Shown in pieces: positions 14,160-30,479 of a stretch of DNA of 64,000 bases. This DNA is from Torymus aiolomorphi. Its lineage: Eukaryota; Arthropoda; Insecta; Hymenoptera; Torymidae. The stretch lies in the NCBI GenBank assembly GCA_036365515.1, contig CM070874.1:118114235-118178234 (forward strand). The letters are read 5' to 3'. Made by a program: the position numbers and the translations under genes. A model generated the notes under the pieces. It did not search any database. It was not told the origin of the DNA and was given only the letters and a program-made list of their open reading frames with translations. The first letter of the stretch is position 1. Each line of letters starts with the position of its first letter.

Positions 14160-17100
14160 GAGAAAATCGAAATTTGGTATTTTTGAGCGATTTTCAACGC
14201 ATTATATCCCAATAAACGAAGAAAAATTTTTTTCTCCAAATTGAGCCAAAATTCATATATAGGGGTATTTTGCGCTGCTCTTTCGATTGGCGCTATGATT
14301 TTTGCAATATCTGAAAATTTTTGAAAATTATTTTTTTCCTATTGGCTCTACGGCCCTAAAACCTTTTCCATTCGATAGAGCGGAAAAAAATAGTCGCGTA
14401 TAGTGATTGGTGGGATTAAAAAATGGATATTTTGGGGGTTTTAAGCGATTTGAAGTCGATTTGGCCCAAATAAACGATGAAATGTAGAACATTTTCAAAA
14501 TTGCTCATCTCCGCTAGGTCCTTCGACCCCAAAGGATATTCCATCCACTAGAGCAGGATGATATAGTCCGGTATTGTGACTAGTAGGCTGAGAAAATTGA
14601 AATTTGGTATTTTTGAGCGATTTTCAACGCATTATATCCCAATAAACGAAGAAAAATTTTTTTCTCCAAATTTAGCCAAAAAAATTCATATATAGGGGTA
14701 TTTTGCGCTGCTCTTTCGATTGGCGCTATGATTTTTACAATATCTGAAAATTTTTGAAAATTATTTTTTTCCTATTGCCTCTACGGCCCTAAAACCTTTT
14801 CCATTCGATAGAGCGGAAAAAATAGTCGCGTATAGTGATTGGTGGGATTAAAAAATGGATATTTTTGGTTTTTAAGCGATTTGAAGTCGATTTGGCCCAA
14901 ATAAACGATGAAATGTAGAACATTTTTCAAAATTGCTCATCTCCGCTAGGTCCTTCGGCCCCAAAGGATATTCCATCCACTAGAACAGGAAGATATAGTC
15001 GGGTATTGTGACTAGTAGGCTGAGAAAATTGAAATTTGGTATTTTTGAGCGATTTTCAACGCATTATATCCCAATAAACGAAGAAAAATTTTTTTCTCCA
15101 AATTGAGCCAAAATTCATATATAGGGGTATTTTGCGCTGCTCTTTCGATTGGCGCTATGATTTTTGCAATATCTGAAAATTTTTGAAATTATTTTTTCCT
15201 ATTGGCTCTACGGCCCTAAAACCTTTTCCATTCGATAGAGCGGAAAAAAATAGTCGCGTATAGTGATTGGTGGGATTAAAAAATGGATATTTTGGGGGTT
15301 TTAAGCGATTTGAAGTCGATTTGGCCCAAATAAACGATGAAATGTAGAACATTTTCAAAATTGCTCATCTCCGCTAGGTCCTTCGACCCCAAAGGATATT
15401 CCATCCACTAGAGCAGGATGATATAGTCCGGTATTGTGACTAGTAGGCTGAGAAAATTGAAATTTGGTATTTTTGAGCGATTTTCAACGCATTATATCCC
15501 AATAAACGAAGAAAAATTTTTTTCTCCAAATTTAGCCAAAATTCATATATAGGGGTATTTTGCGCTGCTCTTTCGATTGGCGCTATGATTTTTACAATAT
15601 CTGAAAATTTTTGAAAATTATTTTTCTCCTATTGGCTCTACGGCCCTAAAACCTTTTCCATTCGATAGAGCGGAAAAAAATAGTCGCGTATAGTGATTGG
15701 TGGGATTAAAAAATGGATATTTTTGGTTTTTAAGCGATTTGAAGTCGATTTGGCCCAAATAAACGATGAAATGTAGAACATTTTTCAAAATTGCTCATCT
15801 CCGCTAGGTCCTTCGGCCCCAAAGGATATTCCATCCACTAGAACAGGAAGATATAGTCGGGTATTGTGACTAGTAGGCTGAGAAAATTGAAATTTGGTAT
15901 TTTTGAGCGATTTTCAACGCATTATATCCCAATAAACGAAGAAAAACTTTTTTCTCCAAATTTAGCCAAACTTCAGATATAGGGGTATTTTGCGCTGCTC
16001 TTTCGATTGGCGCTATGATTTTTGCAATATCTGAAAATTTTTGAAAATTATTTTTTTCCTATTGGCTCTACGGCCCTAAAACCTTTTCCATTCGATAGAG
16101 CGGAAAAAAATAGTCGCGTATAGTGATTGGTGGGATTAAAAAATGGATATTTGGGGGTTTTAAGCGATTTGAAGTCGATTTGGCCCAAATAAACGATGAA
16201 ATGTAGAACATTTTCAAAATTGCTCATCTCCGCTAGGTCCTTCGACCCCAAAGGATATTCCATCCACTAGAGCAGGATGATATAGTCCGGTATTGTGACT
16301 AGTAGGCTGAGAAAATTGAAATTTGGTATTTTTGAGCGATTTTCAACGCATTATATCCCAATAAACGAAGAAAAATTTTTTTCTCCAAATTTAGCCAAAA
16401 TTCATATATAGGGGTATTTTGCGCTGCTCTTTCGATTGGCGCTATGATTTTTACAATATCTGAAAATTTTTGAAAATTATTCTTTTCCTATTGGCTCTAC
16501 GGCCCTAAAACCTTTTCCATTCGATAGAGCGGAAAAAAATAGTCGCGTATAGTGATTGGTGGGATTAAAAAATGGATATTTTGGGGCTTTTAAGCGATTT
16601 GAAGTCGATTTGGCCCAAATAAACGATGAAATGTAGAACATTTTTCAAAATTGCTCATCTCCGCTAGGTCCTTCGACCCCAAAGGATATTCCATCCACTA
16701 GAGCAGGATGATATAGTCGGGTATTGTGACTAGTAGGCTGAGAAAATTGAAATTTGGTATTTTTGAGCGATTTTCAACGCATTATATCCCAATAAACGAA
16801 GAAAAATTTTTTTCTCCAAATTTAGCCAAAATTCATATATAGGGGTATTTTGCGCTGCTCTTTCGATTGGCGCTATGATTTTTGCAATATCTGAAAATTT
16901 TTGAAAATTATGTTTTTCCTATTGGCTCTACGGCCCTAAAACCTTTTCCATTCGATAGAGCGGAAAAAAATAGTCGCGTATAGTGATTGGTGGGATTAAA
17001 AAATGGATATTTTGGGGGTTTCAAGCGATTTGAAGTCGATTTGGCCCAAATAAACGATGAAATGTAGAACATTTTCAAAATTGCTCATCTCCGCTAGGTC

Positions 17101-20100
17101 CTTCGACCCCAAAGGATATTCCATCCACTAGAGCAGGATGATATAGTCCGGTATTGTGACTAGTAGGCTGAGAAAATTGAAATTTGGTATATTTTTGAGC
17201 GATTTTCAACGCATTATATCCCAATAAACGAAGAAAAATTTTTTCTCCAAATTTAGCCAAAATTCATATATAGGGGTATTTTGCGCTGCTCTTTCGATTG
17301 GCGCTATGATTTTTACAATATCTGAAAATTTTTGAAAATTATTTTTTTCCTATTGGCTCTACGGCCCTAAAACCTTTTCCATTCGATAGAGCGGAAAAAA
17401 ATAGTCGCGTATAGTGATTGGTGGGATTAAAAAATGGATATTTTTGGTTTTTAAGCGATTTGAAGTCGATTTGGCCCAAATAAACGATGAAATGTAGAAC
17501 ATTTTTCAAAATTGCTCATCTCCGCTAGGTCCTTCGACCCCAAAGGATATTCCATCCACTAGAACAGGAAGATATAGTCGGGTATTGTGACTAGTAGGCT
17601 GAGAAAATTGAAATTTGGTATTTTTGAGCGATTTTCAACGCATTATATCCCAATAAACGAAGAAAAATTTTTTCTCCAAATTGAGCCAAAAAAAATTCAT
17701 ATATAGGGGTATTTTGCGCTGCTCTTTCGATTGGCGCTATGATTTTTGCAATATCTGAAAATTTTTGAAAATTATTTTTTTCCTATTGGCTCTACGGCCC
17801 TAAAACCTTTTCCATTCGATAGAGCGGAAAAAAATAGTCGCGTATAGTGATTGGTGGGATTAAAAAATGGATATTTGGGGGTTTTAAGCGATTTGAAGTC
17901 GATTTGGCCCAAATAAACGATGAAATGTAGAACATTTTCAAAATTGCTCATCTCCGCTAGGTCCTTCGACCCCAAAGGATATTCCATCCACTAGAGCAGG
18001 ATGATATAGTCCGGTATTGTGACTAGTAGGCTGAGAAAATTGAAATTTGGTATTTTTGAGCGATTTTCAACGCATTATATCCCAATAAACGAAGAAAAAT
18101 TTTTTCTCCAAATTTAGCCAAAATTCATATATAGGGGTATTTTGCGCTGCTCTTTCGATTGGCGCTATGATTTTTACAATATCTGAAAATTTTTGAAAAT
18201 TATTTTTTTCCTATTGGCTCTACGGCCCTAAAACCTTTTCCATTCGATAGAGCGGAAAAAAATAGTCGCGTATAGTGATTGGTGGGATTAAAAAATGGAT
18301 ATTTTGGGGGTTTTAAGCGATTTGAAGTCGATTTGGCCCAAATAAACGATGAAATGTAGAACATTTTTCAAAATTGCTCATCTCCGCTAGGTCCTTCGAC
18401 CCCAAAGGATATTCCATCCACTAGAGCAGGATGATATAGTCCGGTATTGTGACTAGTAGGCTGAGAAAATTGAAATTTGGTATTTTTGAGCGATTTTCAA
18501 CGCATTATATCCCAATAAACGAAGAAAAATTTTTTTCTCCAAATTTAGCCAAAATTCATATATAGGGGTATTTTGCGCTGCTCTTTCGATTGGCGCTATG
18601 ATTTTTGCAATATCTGAAAATTTTTGAAAATTATTTTTTTCCTATTGGCTCTACGGCCCTAAAACCTTTTCCATTCGATAGAGCGGAAAAAAATAGTCGC
18701 GTATAGTGATTGGTGGGATTAAAAAATGGATATTTTGTTTTTTCAAGCGATTTGAAGTCGATTTGGCCCAAATAAACGATGAAATGTAGAACATTTTTCA
18801 AAATTGCTCATCTCCGCTAGGTCCTTCGGCCCCAAAGGATATTCCATCCACTAGAACAGGAAGATATAGTCGGGTATTGTGACTAGTAGGCTGAGAAAAT
18901 TGAAATTTGGTATTTTTGAGCGATTTTCAACGCATTATATCCCAATAAACGAAGAAAAATTTTTTTCTCCAAATTGAGCCAAAATTCATATATAGGGGTA
19001 TTTTGCGCTGCTCTTTCGATTGGCGCTATGATTTTTGCAATATCTGAAAATTTTTGAAAATTATTTTATTCCTATTGGCTCTACGGCCCTAAAACCTTTT
19101 CCATTCGATAGAGCGGAAAAAAATAGTCGCGTATAGTGATTGGTGGGATTAAAAAATGGAGATTTTTAGGGTTTCAAGCGATTTGAAGTCGATTTGGCCC
19201 AATAAACGATGAAATGTAGAACATTTTCAAAATTGCTCATCTCCGCTAGGTCCTTCGACCCCAAAGGATATTCCATCCACTAGAGCAGGATGATATAGTC
19301 CGGTATTGTGACTAGTAGGCTGAGAAAATTGAAATTTGGTATTTTTGAGCGATTTTCAACGCATTATATCCCAATAAACGAAGAAAAATTTTTTTCTCCA
19401 AATTTAGCCAAAATTCATATATAGGGGTATTTTGCGCTGCTCTTTCGATTGGCGCTATGATTTTTACAATATCTGAAAATTTTTGAAAATTATTTTTTTC
19501 CTATTGGCTCTACGGCCCTAAAACCTTTTCCATTCGATAGAGCGGAAAAAAATAGTCGCGTATAGTGATTGGTGGGATTAAAAAATGGATATTTTTGGTT
19601 TTTAAGCGATTTGAAGTCGATTTGGCCCAAATAAACGATGAAATGTAGAACATTTTTCAAAATTGCTCATCTCCGCTAGGTCCTTCGGCCCCAAAGGATA
19701 TTCCATCCACTAGAACAGGAAGATATAGTCGGGTATTGTGACTAGTAGGCTGAGAAAATTGAAATTTGGTATTTTTGAGCGATTTTCAACGCATTATATC
19801 CCAATAAACGAAGAAAAATTTTTTTCTCCAAATTGAGCCAAAATTCATATATAGGGGTATTTTGCGCTGCTCTTTCGATTGGCGCTATGATTTTTGCAAT
19901 ATCTGAAAATTTTTGAAAATTATTTTTTCCTATTGGCTCTACGGCCCTAAAACCTTTTCCATTCGATAGAGCGGAAAAAAATAGTCGCGTATAGTGATTG
20001 GTGGGATTAAAAAATGGATATTTTGGGGGTTTTAAGCGATTTGAAGTCGATTTGGCCCAAATAAACGATGAAATGTAGAACATTTTCAAAATTGCTCATC

Positions 20101-23100
20101 TCCGCTAGGTCCTTCGACCCCAAAGGATATTCCATCCACTAGAGCAGGATGATATAGTCCGGTATTGTGACTAGTAGGCTGAGAAAATTGAAATTTGGTA
20201 TTTTTGAGCGATTTTCAACGCATTATATCCCAATAAACGAAGAAAAATTTTTTCTCCAAATTTAGCCAAAATTCATATATAGGGGTATTTTGCGCTGCTC
20301 TTTCGATTGGCGCTATGATTTTTACAATATCTGAAAATTTTTGAAAATTATTTTTTTCCTATTGGCTCTACGGCCCTAAAACCTTTTCCATTCGATAGAG
20401 CGGAAAAAAATAGTCGCGTATAGTGATTGGTGGGATTAAAAAATGGATATTTTGGGGGTTTTAAGCGATTTGAAGTCGATTTGGCCCAAATAAACGATGA
20501 AATGTAGAACATTTTTCAAAATTGCTCATCTCCGCTAGGTCCTTCGACCCCAAAGGATATTCCATCCACTAGAACAGGAAGATATAGTCGGGTATTGTGA
20601 CTAGTAGGCTGAGAAAATTGAAATTTGGTATTTTTGAGCGATTTTCAACGCATTATATCCCAATAAACGAAGAAAAATTTTTTTCTCCAAATTGAGCCAA
20701 AATTCATATATAGGGGTATTTTGCGCTGCTCTTTCGATTGGCGCTATGATTTTTGCAATATCTGAAAATTTTTGAAAATTATTTTTTCCTATTGGCTCTA
20801 CGGCCCTAAAACCTTTTCCATTCGATAGAGCGGAAAAAAATAGTCGCGTATAGTGATTGGTGGGATTAAAAAATGGATATTTTGGGGTTTTTAAGCGATT
20901 TGAAGTCGATTTGGCCCAAATAAACGATGAAATGTAGAACATTTTCAAAATTGCTCATCTCCGCTAGGTCCTTCGACCCCAAAGGATATTCCATCCACTA
21001 GAGCAGGATGATATAGTCCGGTATTGTGACTAGTAGGCTGAGAAAATTGAAATTTGGTATTTTTGAGCGATTTTCAACGCATTATATCCCAATAAACGAA
21101 GAAAAATTTTTTTCTCCAAATTTAGCCAAAATTCATATATAGGGGTATTTTGCGCTGCTCTTTCGATTGGCGCTATGATTTTTACAATATCTGAAAATTT
21201 TTAAAATTATTTTTTCCTATTGGCTCTACGGCCCTAAAACCTTTTCCATTCGATAGAGCGGAAAAAAATAGTCGCGTATAGTGATTGGTGGGATTAAAAA
21301 ATGGATATTTTGGGGGTTTTAAGCGATTTGAAGTCGATTTGGCCCAAATAAACGATGAAATGTAGAACATTTTTCAAAATTGCTCATCTCCGCTAGGTCC
21401 TTCGACCCCAAAGGATATTCCATACACTAGAGCAGGATGATATAGTCCGGTATTGTGACTAGTAGGCTGAGAAAATTGAAATTTGGTATTTTTGAGCGAT
21501 TTTCAACGCATTATATCCCAATAAACGAAGAAAAATTTTTTCTCCAAATTTAGCCAAAATTCATATATAGGGGTATTTTGCGCTGCTCTTTCGATTGGCG
21601 CTATGATTTTTGCAATATCTGAAAATTTTTGAAAATTATTTTTTTCCTATTGGCTCTACGGCCCTAAAACCTTTTCCATTCGATAGAGCGGAAAAAAATA
21701 GTCGCGTATAGTGATTGGTGGGATTAAAAAATGGATATTTTTGGTTTTTAAGCGATTTGAAGTCGATTTGGCCCAAATAAACGATGAAATGTAGAACATT
21801 TTTCAAAATTGCTCATCTCCGCTAGGTCCTTCGACCCCAAAGGATATTCCATCCACTAGAGCAGGATGATATAGTCCGGTATTGTGACTAGTAGGCTGAG
21901 AAAATTGAAATTTGGTATTTTTGAGCGATTTTCAACGCATTATATCCCAATAAACGAAGAAAAATTTTTTTCTCCAAATTTAGCCAAAATTCATATATAG
22001 GGGTATTTTGCGCTGCTCTTTCGATTGGCGCTATGATTTTTGCAATATCTGAAAATTTTTGAAAATTATTTTTTTCCTATTGGCTCTACGGCCCTAAAAC
22101 CTTTTCCATTCGATAGAGCGGAAAAAAATAGTCGCGTATAGTGATTGGTGGGATTAAAAAATGGATATTTTGGGGGTTTTAAGCGATTTGAAGTCGATTT
22201 GGCCCAAATAAACGATGAAATGTAGAACATTTTCAAAATTGCTCATCTCCGCTAGGTCCTTCGACCCCAAAGGATATTCCATCCACTAGAGCAGGATGAT
22301 ATAGTCCGGTATTGTGACTAGTAGGCTGAGAAAATTGAAATTTGGTATTTTTGAGCGATTTTCAACGCATTATATCCCAATAAACGAAGAAAAATTTTTT
22401 TCTCCAAATTTAGCCAAAATTCATATATAGGGGTATTTTGCGCTGCTCTTTCGATTGGCGCTATGATTTTTGCAATATCTGAAAATTTTTGAAAATTATT
22501 TTTTCCTATTGGCTCTACGGCCCTAAAACCTTTTCCATTCGATAGAGCGGAAAAAAATAGTCGCGTATAGTGATTGGTGGGATTAAAAAATGGATATTTT
22601 GGGGTTTTAAGCGATTTGAAGTCGATTAGGCCCAAATAAACGATGAAATGTAGAACATTTTTCAAAATTGCTCATCTCCGCTAGGTCCTTCGACCCCAAA
22701 GGATATTCCATCCACTAGAGCAGGATGATATAGTCCGGTATTGTGACTAGTAGGCTGAGAAAATTGAAATTTGGTATTTTTGAGCGATTTTCAACGCATT
22801 ATATCCCAATAAACGAAGAAAAATTTTTTCTCCAAATTTAGCCAAAATTCATATATAGGGGTATTTTGCGCTGCTCTTTCGATTGGCGCTATGATTTTTG
22901 CAATATCTGAAAATTTTTGAAAATTATTTTTTTCCTATTGGCTCTACGGCCCTAAAACCTTTTCCATTCGATAGAGCGGAAAAAAATAGTCGCGTATAGT
23001 GATTGGTGGGATTAAAAAATGGATATTTGTGGTTTTTAAGCGATTTGAAGTCGATTTGGCCCAAATAAACGATGAAATGTAGAACATTTTCAAAATTGCT

Positions 23101-26100
23101 CATCTCCGCTAGGTCCTTCGACCCCAAAGGATATTCCATCCACTAGAGCAGGATGATATAGTCCGGTATTGTGACTAGTAGGCTGAGAAAATTGAAATTT
23201 GGTATTTTTGAGCGATTTTCAACGCATTATATCCCAATAAACGAAGAAAAATTTTTTCTCCAAATTTAGCCAAAATTCATATATAGGGGTATTTTGCGCT
23301 GCTCTTTCGATTGGCGCTATGATTTTTACAATATCTGAAAATTTTTGAAAATTATTTTTTCCCTATTGGCTCTACGGCCCTAAAACCTTTTCCATTCGAT
23401 AGAGCGGAAAAAAATAGTCGCGTATAGTGATTGGTGGGATTAAAAAATGGATATTTTTGGTTTTTAAGCGATTTGAAGTCGATTTGGCCCAAATAAACGA
23501 TGAAATGTAGAACATTTTTCAAAATTGCTCATCTCCGCTAGGTCCTTCGGCCCCAAAGGATATTCCATCCACTAGAACAGGAAGATATAGTCGGGTATTG
23601 TGACTAGTAGGCTGAGAAAATTGAAATTTGGTATTTTTGAGCGATTTTCAACGCATTATATCCCAATAAACGAAGAAAAATTTTTTTCTCCAAATTGAGC
23701 CAAATTCATATATAGGGGTATTTTGCGCTGCTCTTTCGATTGGCGCTATGATTTTTGCAATATCTGAAAATTTTTGAAAATTATTTTTTTCCTATTGGCT
23801 CTACGGCCCTAAAACCTTTTCCATTCGATAGAGCGGAAAAAAATAGTCGCGTATAGTGATTGGTGGGATTAAAAAATGGATATTTTGGGGGTTTTAAGCG
23901 ATTTGAAGTCGATTTGGCCCAAATAAACGATGAAATGTAGAACATTTTCAAAATTGCTCATCTCCGCTAGGTCCTTCGACCCCAAAGGATATTCCATCCA
24001 CTAGAGCAGGATGATATAGTCCGGTATTGTGACTAGTAGGCTGAGAAAATTGAAATTTGGTATTTTTGAGCGATTTTCAACGCATTATATCCCAATAAAC
24101 GAAGAAAAATTTTTTTCTCCAAATTTAGCCAAAATTCATATATAGGGGTATTTTGCGCTGCTCTTTCGATTGGCGCTATGATTTTTACAATATCTGAAAA
24201 TTTTTGAAAATTATTTTTTTCCTATTGGCTCTACGGCCCTAAAACCTTTTCCATTCGATAGAGCGGAAAAAAATAGTCGCGTATAGTGATTGGTGGGATT
24301 AAAAAATGGATATTTTGGGGGTTTTAAGCGATTTGAAGTCGATTTGGCCCAAATAAACGATGAAATGTAGAACATTTTCAAAATTGCTCATCTCCGCTAG
24401 GTCCTTCGACCCCAAAGGATATTCCATCCACTAGAGCAGGATGATATAGTCCGGTATTGTGACTAGTAGGCTGAGAAAATTGAAATTTGGTATTTTTGAG
24501 CGATTTTCAACGCATTATATCCCAATAAACGAAGAAAAATTTTTTCTCCAAATTTAGCCAAAATTCATATATAGGGGTATTTTGCGCTGCTCTTTCGATT
24601 GGCGCTATGATTTTTGCAATATCTGAAAATTTTTGAAAATTATTTTTTTCCTATTGGCTCTACGGCCCTAAAACCTTTTCCATTCGATAGAGCGGAAAAA
24701 AATAGTCGCGTATAGTGATTGGTGGGATTAAAAAATGGATATTTTGGGGTTTTAATCGATTTGAAGTCGATTAGGCCCAAATAAACAATGAAATGTAGAA
24801 CATTTTTCAAAATTGCTCATCTCCGCTAGGTCCTTCGACCCCAAAGGATATTCCATCCACTAGAGCAGGATGATATAGTCCGGTATTGTGACTAGTAGGC
24901 TGAGAAAATTGAAATTTGGTATTTTTGAGCGATTTTCAACGCATTATATCCCAATAAACGAAGAAAAATTTTTATCTCCAAATTTAGCCAAAATTCATAT
25001 ATAGGGGTATTTTGCGCTGCTCTTTCGATTGGCGCTATGATTTTTGCAACATCTGAAAATTTTTGAAAATTATTTTTTTCCTATTGGCTCTACGGCCCTA
25101 AAACCTTTTCCATTCGATAGAGCGGAAAAAAATAGTCGCGTATAGTGATTGGTGGGATTAAAAAATGGATATTTTGGGGGTTTCAAGCGATTTGAAGTCG
25201 ATTTGGCCCATATAAACGATGAAATGTAGAACATTTTCAAAATTGCTCATCTCCGCTAGGTCCTTCGACCCCAAAGGATATTCCATCCACTAGAGCAGGA
25301 TGATATAGTCCGGTATTGTGACTAGTAGGCTGAGAAAATTGAAATTTGGTATTTTTGAGCGATTTTCAACGCATTATATCCCAATAAACGAAGAAAAATT
25401 TTTTCTCCAAATTTAGCCAAAATTCATATATAGGGGTATTTTGCGCTGCTCTTTCGATTGGCGCTATGATTTTTGCAATATCTGAAAATTTTTGAAAATT
25501 ATTTTTTCCTATTGGCTCTACGGCCCTAAAACCTTTTCCATTCGATAGAGCGGAAAAAAATAGTCGCGTATAGTGATTGGTGGGATTAAAAAATGGATAT
25601 TTTGGGGGTTTTAAGCGATTTGAAGTCGATTTGGCCCAAATAAACGATGAAATGTAGAACATTTTCAAAATTGCTCATCTCCGCTAGGTCCTTCGACCCC
25701 AAAGGATATTCCATCCACTAGAGCAGGATGATATAGTCCGGTATTGTGACTAGTAGGCTGAGAAAATTGAAATTTGGTATTTTTGAGCGATTTTCAACGC
25801 ATTATATCCCAATAAACGAAGAAAAATTTTTTTCTCCAAATTTAGCCAAAATTCATATATAGGGGTATTTTGCGCTGCTCTTTCGATTGGCGCTATGATT
25901 TTTACAATATCTGAAAATTTTTGAAAATTATTTTTTCCTATTGGCTCTACGGCCCTAAAACCTTTTCCATTCGATAGAGCGGAAAAAAATAGTCGCGTAT
26001 AGTGATTGGTGGGATTAAAAAATGGATATTTTGGGGGTTTAAGCGATTTGAAGTCGATTTGGCCCAAATAAACGATGAAATGTAGACCATTTTTCAAAAT

Positions 26101-29100
26101 TGCTCATCTCCGCTAGGTCCTTCGACCCCAAAGGATATTCCATCCACTAGAGCAGGATGATATAGTCCGGTATTGTGACTAGTAGGCTGAGAAAATTGAA
26201 ATTTGGTATTATTTTTTTGAGCGATTTTCAACGCATTATATCCCAATAAACGAAGAAAAATTTTTTTCTCCAAATTTAGCCAAAATTCATATATAGGGGT
26301 ATTTTGCGCTGCTCTTTCGATTGGCGCTATGATTTTTGCAATATCTGAAAATTTTTGAAAATTATTTTTTTCCTATTGTCTCTACGGCCCTAAAACCTTT
26401 TCCATTCGATAGAGCGGAAAAAAATAGTCGCGTATAGTGATTGGTGGGATTAAAAAATGGATATTTTGGTGGTTTTTAGTGTTTTGAAGTCGATTTGGCC
26501 CAAATAAACGATGAAATGTAGAACATTTTCAAAATTGCTCATCTCCGCTAGGTCCTTCGACCCCAAAGGATATTCCATCCACTAGAGCAGGATGATATAG
26601 TCCGGTATTGTGACTAGTAGGCTGAGAAAATTGAAATTTGGTATTTTTGAGCGATTTTCAACGCATTATATCCCAATAAACGAAGAAAAATTTTTTTCTC
26701 CAAATTTAGCCAAAATTTATTTATAGGGGTATTTTGCGCTGCTCTTTCGATTGGCGCTATGATTTTTGCAATATCTGAAAATTTTTGAATATTATTTTTT
26801 TCCTATTGGCTCTACGGCCCTAAAACCTTTTCCATTCGATAGAGCGGAAAAAAATAGTCGCGTATAGTGATTGGTGGGATTAAAAAATGGATATTTTGGG
26901 GGTTTTAAGCGATTTGAAGTCGATTTGGCCCAAATAAACGATGAAATGTAGAACATTTTTCAAAATTGCTCATCTCCGCTAGGTCCTTCGACCCCAAAGG
27001 ATATTCCATCCACTAGAGCAGGATGATATAGTCCGGTATTGTGACTAGTAGGCTGAGAAAATTGAAATTTGGTATTTTTGAGCGATTTTCAACGCATTAT
27101 ATCCCAATAAACGAAGAAAAATTTTTTTCTCCAAATTTAGCCAAAATTCATATATAGGGGTATTTTGCGCTGCTCTTTCGATTGGCGCTATGATTTTTAC
27201 AATATCTGAAAATTATTTTTTTCCTATTGGCTCTACGGCCCTAAAACCTTTTCCATTCGATAGAGCGGAAAAAAATAGTCGCGTATAGTGATTGGTGGGA
27301 TTAAAAAATGGATATTTTGGGGTTTTAAGCGATTTGAAGTCGATTTGGCCCAAATAAACGATGAAATGTAGAACATTTTCAAAATTGCTCATCTCCGCTA
27401 GGTCCTTCGACCCCAAAGGATATTCCATCCACTAGAGCAGGATGATATAGTCCGGTATTGTGACTAGTAGGCTGAGAAAATTGAAATTTGGTATTTTTGA
27501 GCGATTTTCAACGCATTATATCCCAATAAACGAAGAAAAATTTTTTTCTCCAAATTTAGCCAAAATTCATATATAGGGGTATTTTGCGCTGCTCTTTCGA
27601 TTGGCGCTATGATTTTTGCAATATCTGAAAATTTTTGAAAATTATTTTTTCCTATTGGCTCTACGGCCCTAAAACCTTTTCCATTCGATAGAGCGGAAAA
27701 AAATAGTCGCGTATAGTGATTGGTGGGATTAAAAAATGGATATTTTGGGGGTTTTAAGCGATTTGAAGTCGATTTGGCCCAAATAAACGATGAAATGTAG
27801 AACATTTTTCAAAATTGCTCATCTCCGCTAGGTCCTTCGACCCCAAAGGATATTCCATCCACTAGAGCAGGAAGATATAGTCGGGTATTGTGACTAGTAG
27901 GCTGAGAAAATTGAAATTTGGTATTTTTGAGCGATTTTCAACGCATTATATCCCAATAAACGAAGAAAAATTTTTTTCTCCAAATTTAGCCAAAATTCAT
28001 ATATAGGGGTATTTTGCGCTGCTCTTTCGATTGGCGCTATGATTTTTGCAATATCTGAAAATTTTTGAAAATTATTTTTTTCCTATTGGCTCTACGGCCC
28101 TAAAACCTTTTCCATTCGATAGAGCGGAAAAAAATAGTCGCGTATAGTGATTGGTGGGATTAAAAAATGGATATTTGGGGGTTTTAAGCGATTTGAAGTC
28201 GATTTGGCCCAAATAAACGATGAAATGTAGAACATTTTCAAAATTGCTCATCTCCGCTAGGTCCTTCGACCCCAAAGGATATTCCATCCACTAGAGCAGG
28301 ATGATATAGTCCGGTATTGTGACTAGTAGGCTGAGAAAATTGAAATTTGGTATTTTTGAGCGATTTTCAACGCATTATATCCCAATAAACGAAGAAAAAT
28401 TTTTTTCTCCAAATTTAGCCAAAATTCATATATAGGGGTATTTTGCGCTGCTCTTTCGATTGGCGCTATGATTTTTACAATATCTGAAAATTTTTGAAAA
28501 TTATTTTTTTCCTATTGGCTCTACGGCCCTAAAACCTTTTCCATTCGATAGAGCGGAAAAAAATAGTCGCGTATAGTGATTGGTGGGATTAAAAAATGGA
28601 TATTTTAGGGGTTTTAAGCGATTTGAAGTCGATTTGGCCCAAATAAACGATGAAATGTAGAACATTTTTCAAAATTGCTCATCTCCGCTAGGTCCTTCGA
28701 CCCCAAAGGATATTCCATCCACTAGAACAGGAAGATATAGTCGGGTATTGTGACTAGTAGGCTGAGAAAATTGAAATTTGGTATTTTTGAGCGATTTTCA
28801 ACGCATTATATCCCAATAAACGAAGAAAAATTTTTTTCTCCAAATTGAGCCAAAATTCATATATAGGGGTATTTTGCGCTGCTCTTTCGATTGGCGCTAT
28901 GATTTTTGCAATATCTGAAAATTTTTGAAAATTATTTTTTTCCTATTGGCTCTACGGCCCTAAAACCTTTTCCATTCGATAGAGCGGAAAAAAATAGTCG
29001 CGTATAGTGATTGGTGGGATTAAAAAATGGATATTTTGGGGGTTTTAAGCGATTTGAAGTCGATTTGGCCCAAATAAACGATGAAATGTAGAACATTTTC

Positions 29101-30479
29101 AAAATTGCTCATCTCCGCTAGGTCCTTCGACCCCAAAGGATATTCCATCCACTAGAGCAGGATGATATAGTCCGGTATTGTGACTAGTAGGCTGAGAAAA
29201 TTGAAATTTGGTATTTTTGGGCGATTTTCAACGCATTATATCCCAATAAACGAAGAAAAATTTTTTTCTCCAAATTTAGCCAAAATTCATATATAGGGGT
29301 ATTTTGCGCTGCTCTTTCGATTGGCGCTATGATTTTTACAATATCTGAAAATTTTTGAAAATTATTTTTTCCTATTGCCTCTACGGCCCTAAAACCTTTT
29401 CCATTCGATAGAGCGGAAAAAAATAGTCGCGTATAGTGATTGGTGCGATTAAAAAATGGATATTTTGGGGGTTTCAAGCGATTTGAAGTAGATTTGGCCC
29501 AAATAAACGATGAAATGTAGAACATTTTTCAAAATTGCTCATCTCCGCTAGGTCCTTCGACCCCAAAGGATATTCCATCCACTAGAACAGGAAGATATAG
29601 TCGGGTATTGTGACTAGTAGGCTGAGAAAATTGAAATTTGGTATTTTTGAGCGATTTTCAACGCATTATATCCCAATAAACGAAGAAAAATTTTTTTCTC
29701 CAAATTTAGCCAAAATTCATATATAGGGGTATTTTGCGCTGCTCTTTCGATTGGCGCTATGATTTTTGCAATATCTGAAAATTTTTGAAAATTATTTTTT
29801 GCTATTGGCTCTACGGCCCTAAAACCTTTTCCATTCCATAGAGCGGAAAAAAATAGTCGCGTATAGTGATTGGTGGGATTAAAAAATGGATATTTGGGGG
29901 TTTTAAGCGATTTGAAGTCGATTTGGCCCAAATAAACGATGAAATGTAGAACATTTTCAAAATTGCTCATCTCCGCTAGGTCCTTCGACCCCAAAGGATA
30001 TTCCATCCACTAGAGCAGGATGATATAGTCCGGTATTGTGACTAGTAGGCTGAGAAAATTGAAATTTGGTATTTTTGAGCGATTTTCAACGCATTATATC
30101 CCAATAAACGAAGAAAAATTTTTTTCTCCAAATTTAGCCAAAATTCATATATAGGGGTATTTTGCGCTGCTCTTTCGATTGGCGCTATGATTTTTACAAT
30201 ATCTGAAAATTTTTGAAAAATTTTTTCCTATTGGCTCTACGGCCCTAAAACCTTTTCCATTCGATAGAGCGGAAAAAAATAGTCGCGTATAGTGATTGGT
30301 GGGATTAAAAAATGGATATTTTGGGGGTTTTAAGCGATTTGAAGTCGATTTGGCCCAAATAAACGATGAAATGTAGAACATTTTTCAAAATTGCTCATCT
30401 CCGCTAGGTCCTTCGACCCCAAAGGATATTCCATACACTAGAGCAGGATGATATAGTCCGGTATTGTGACTAGTAGGCT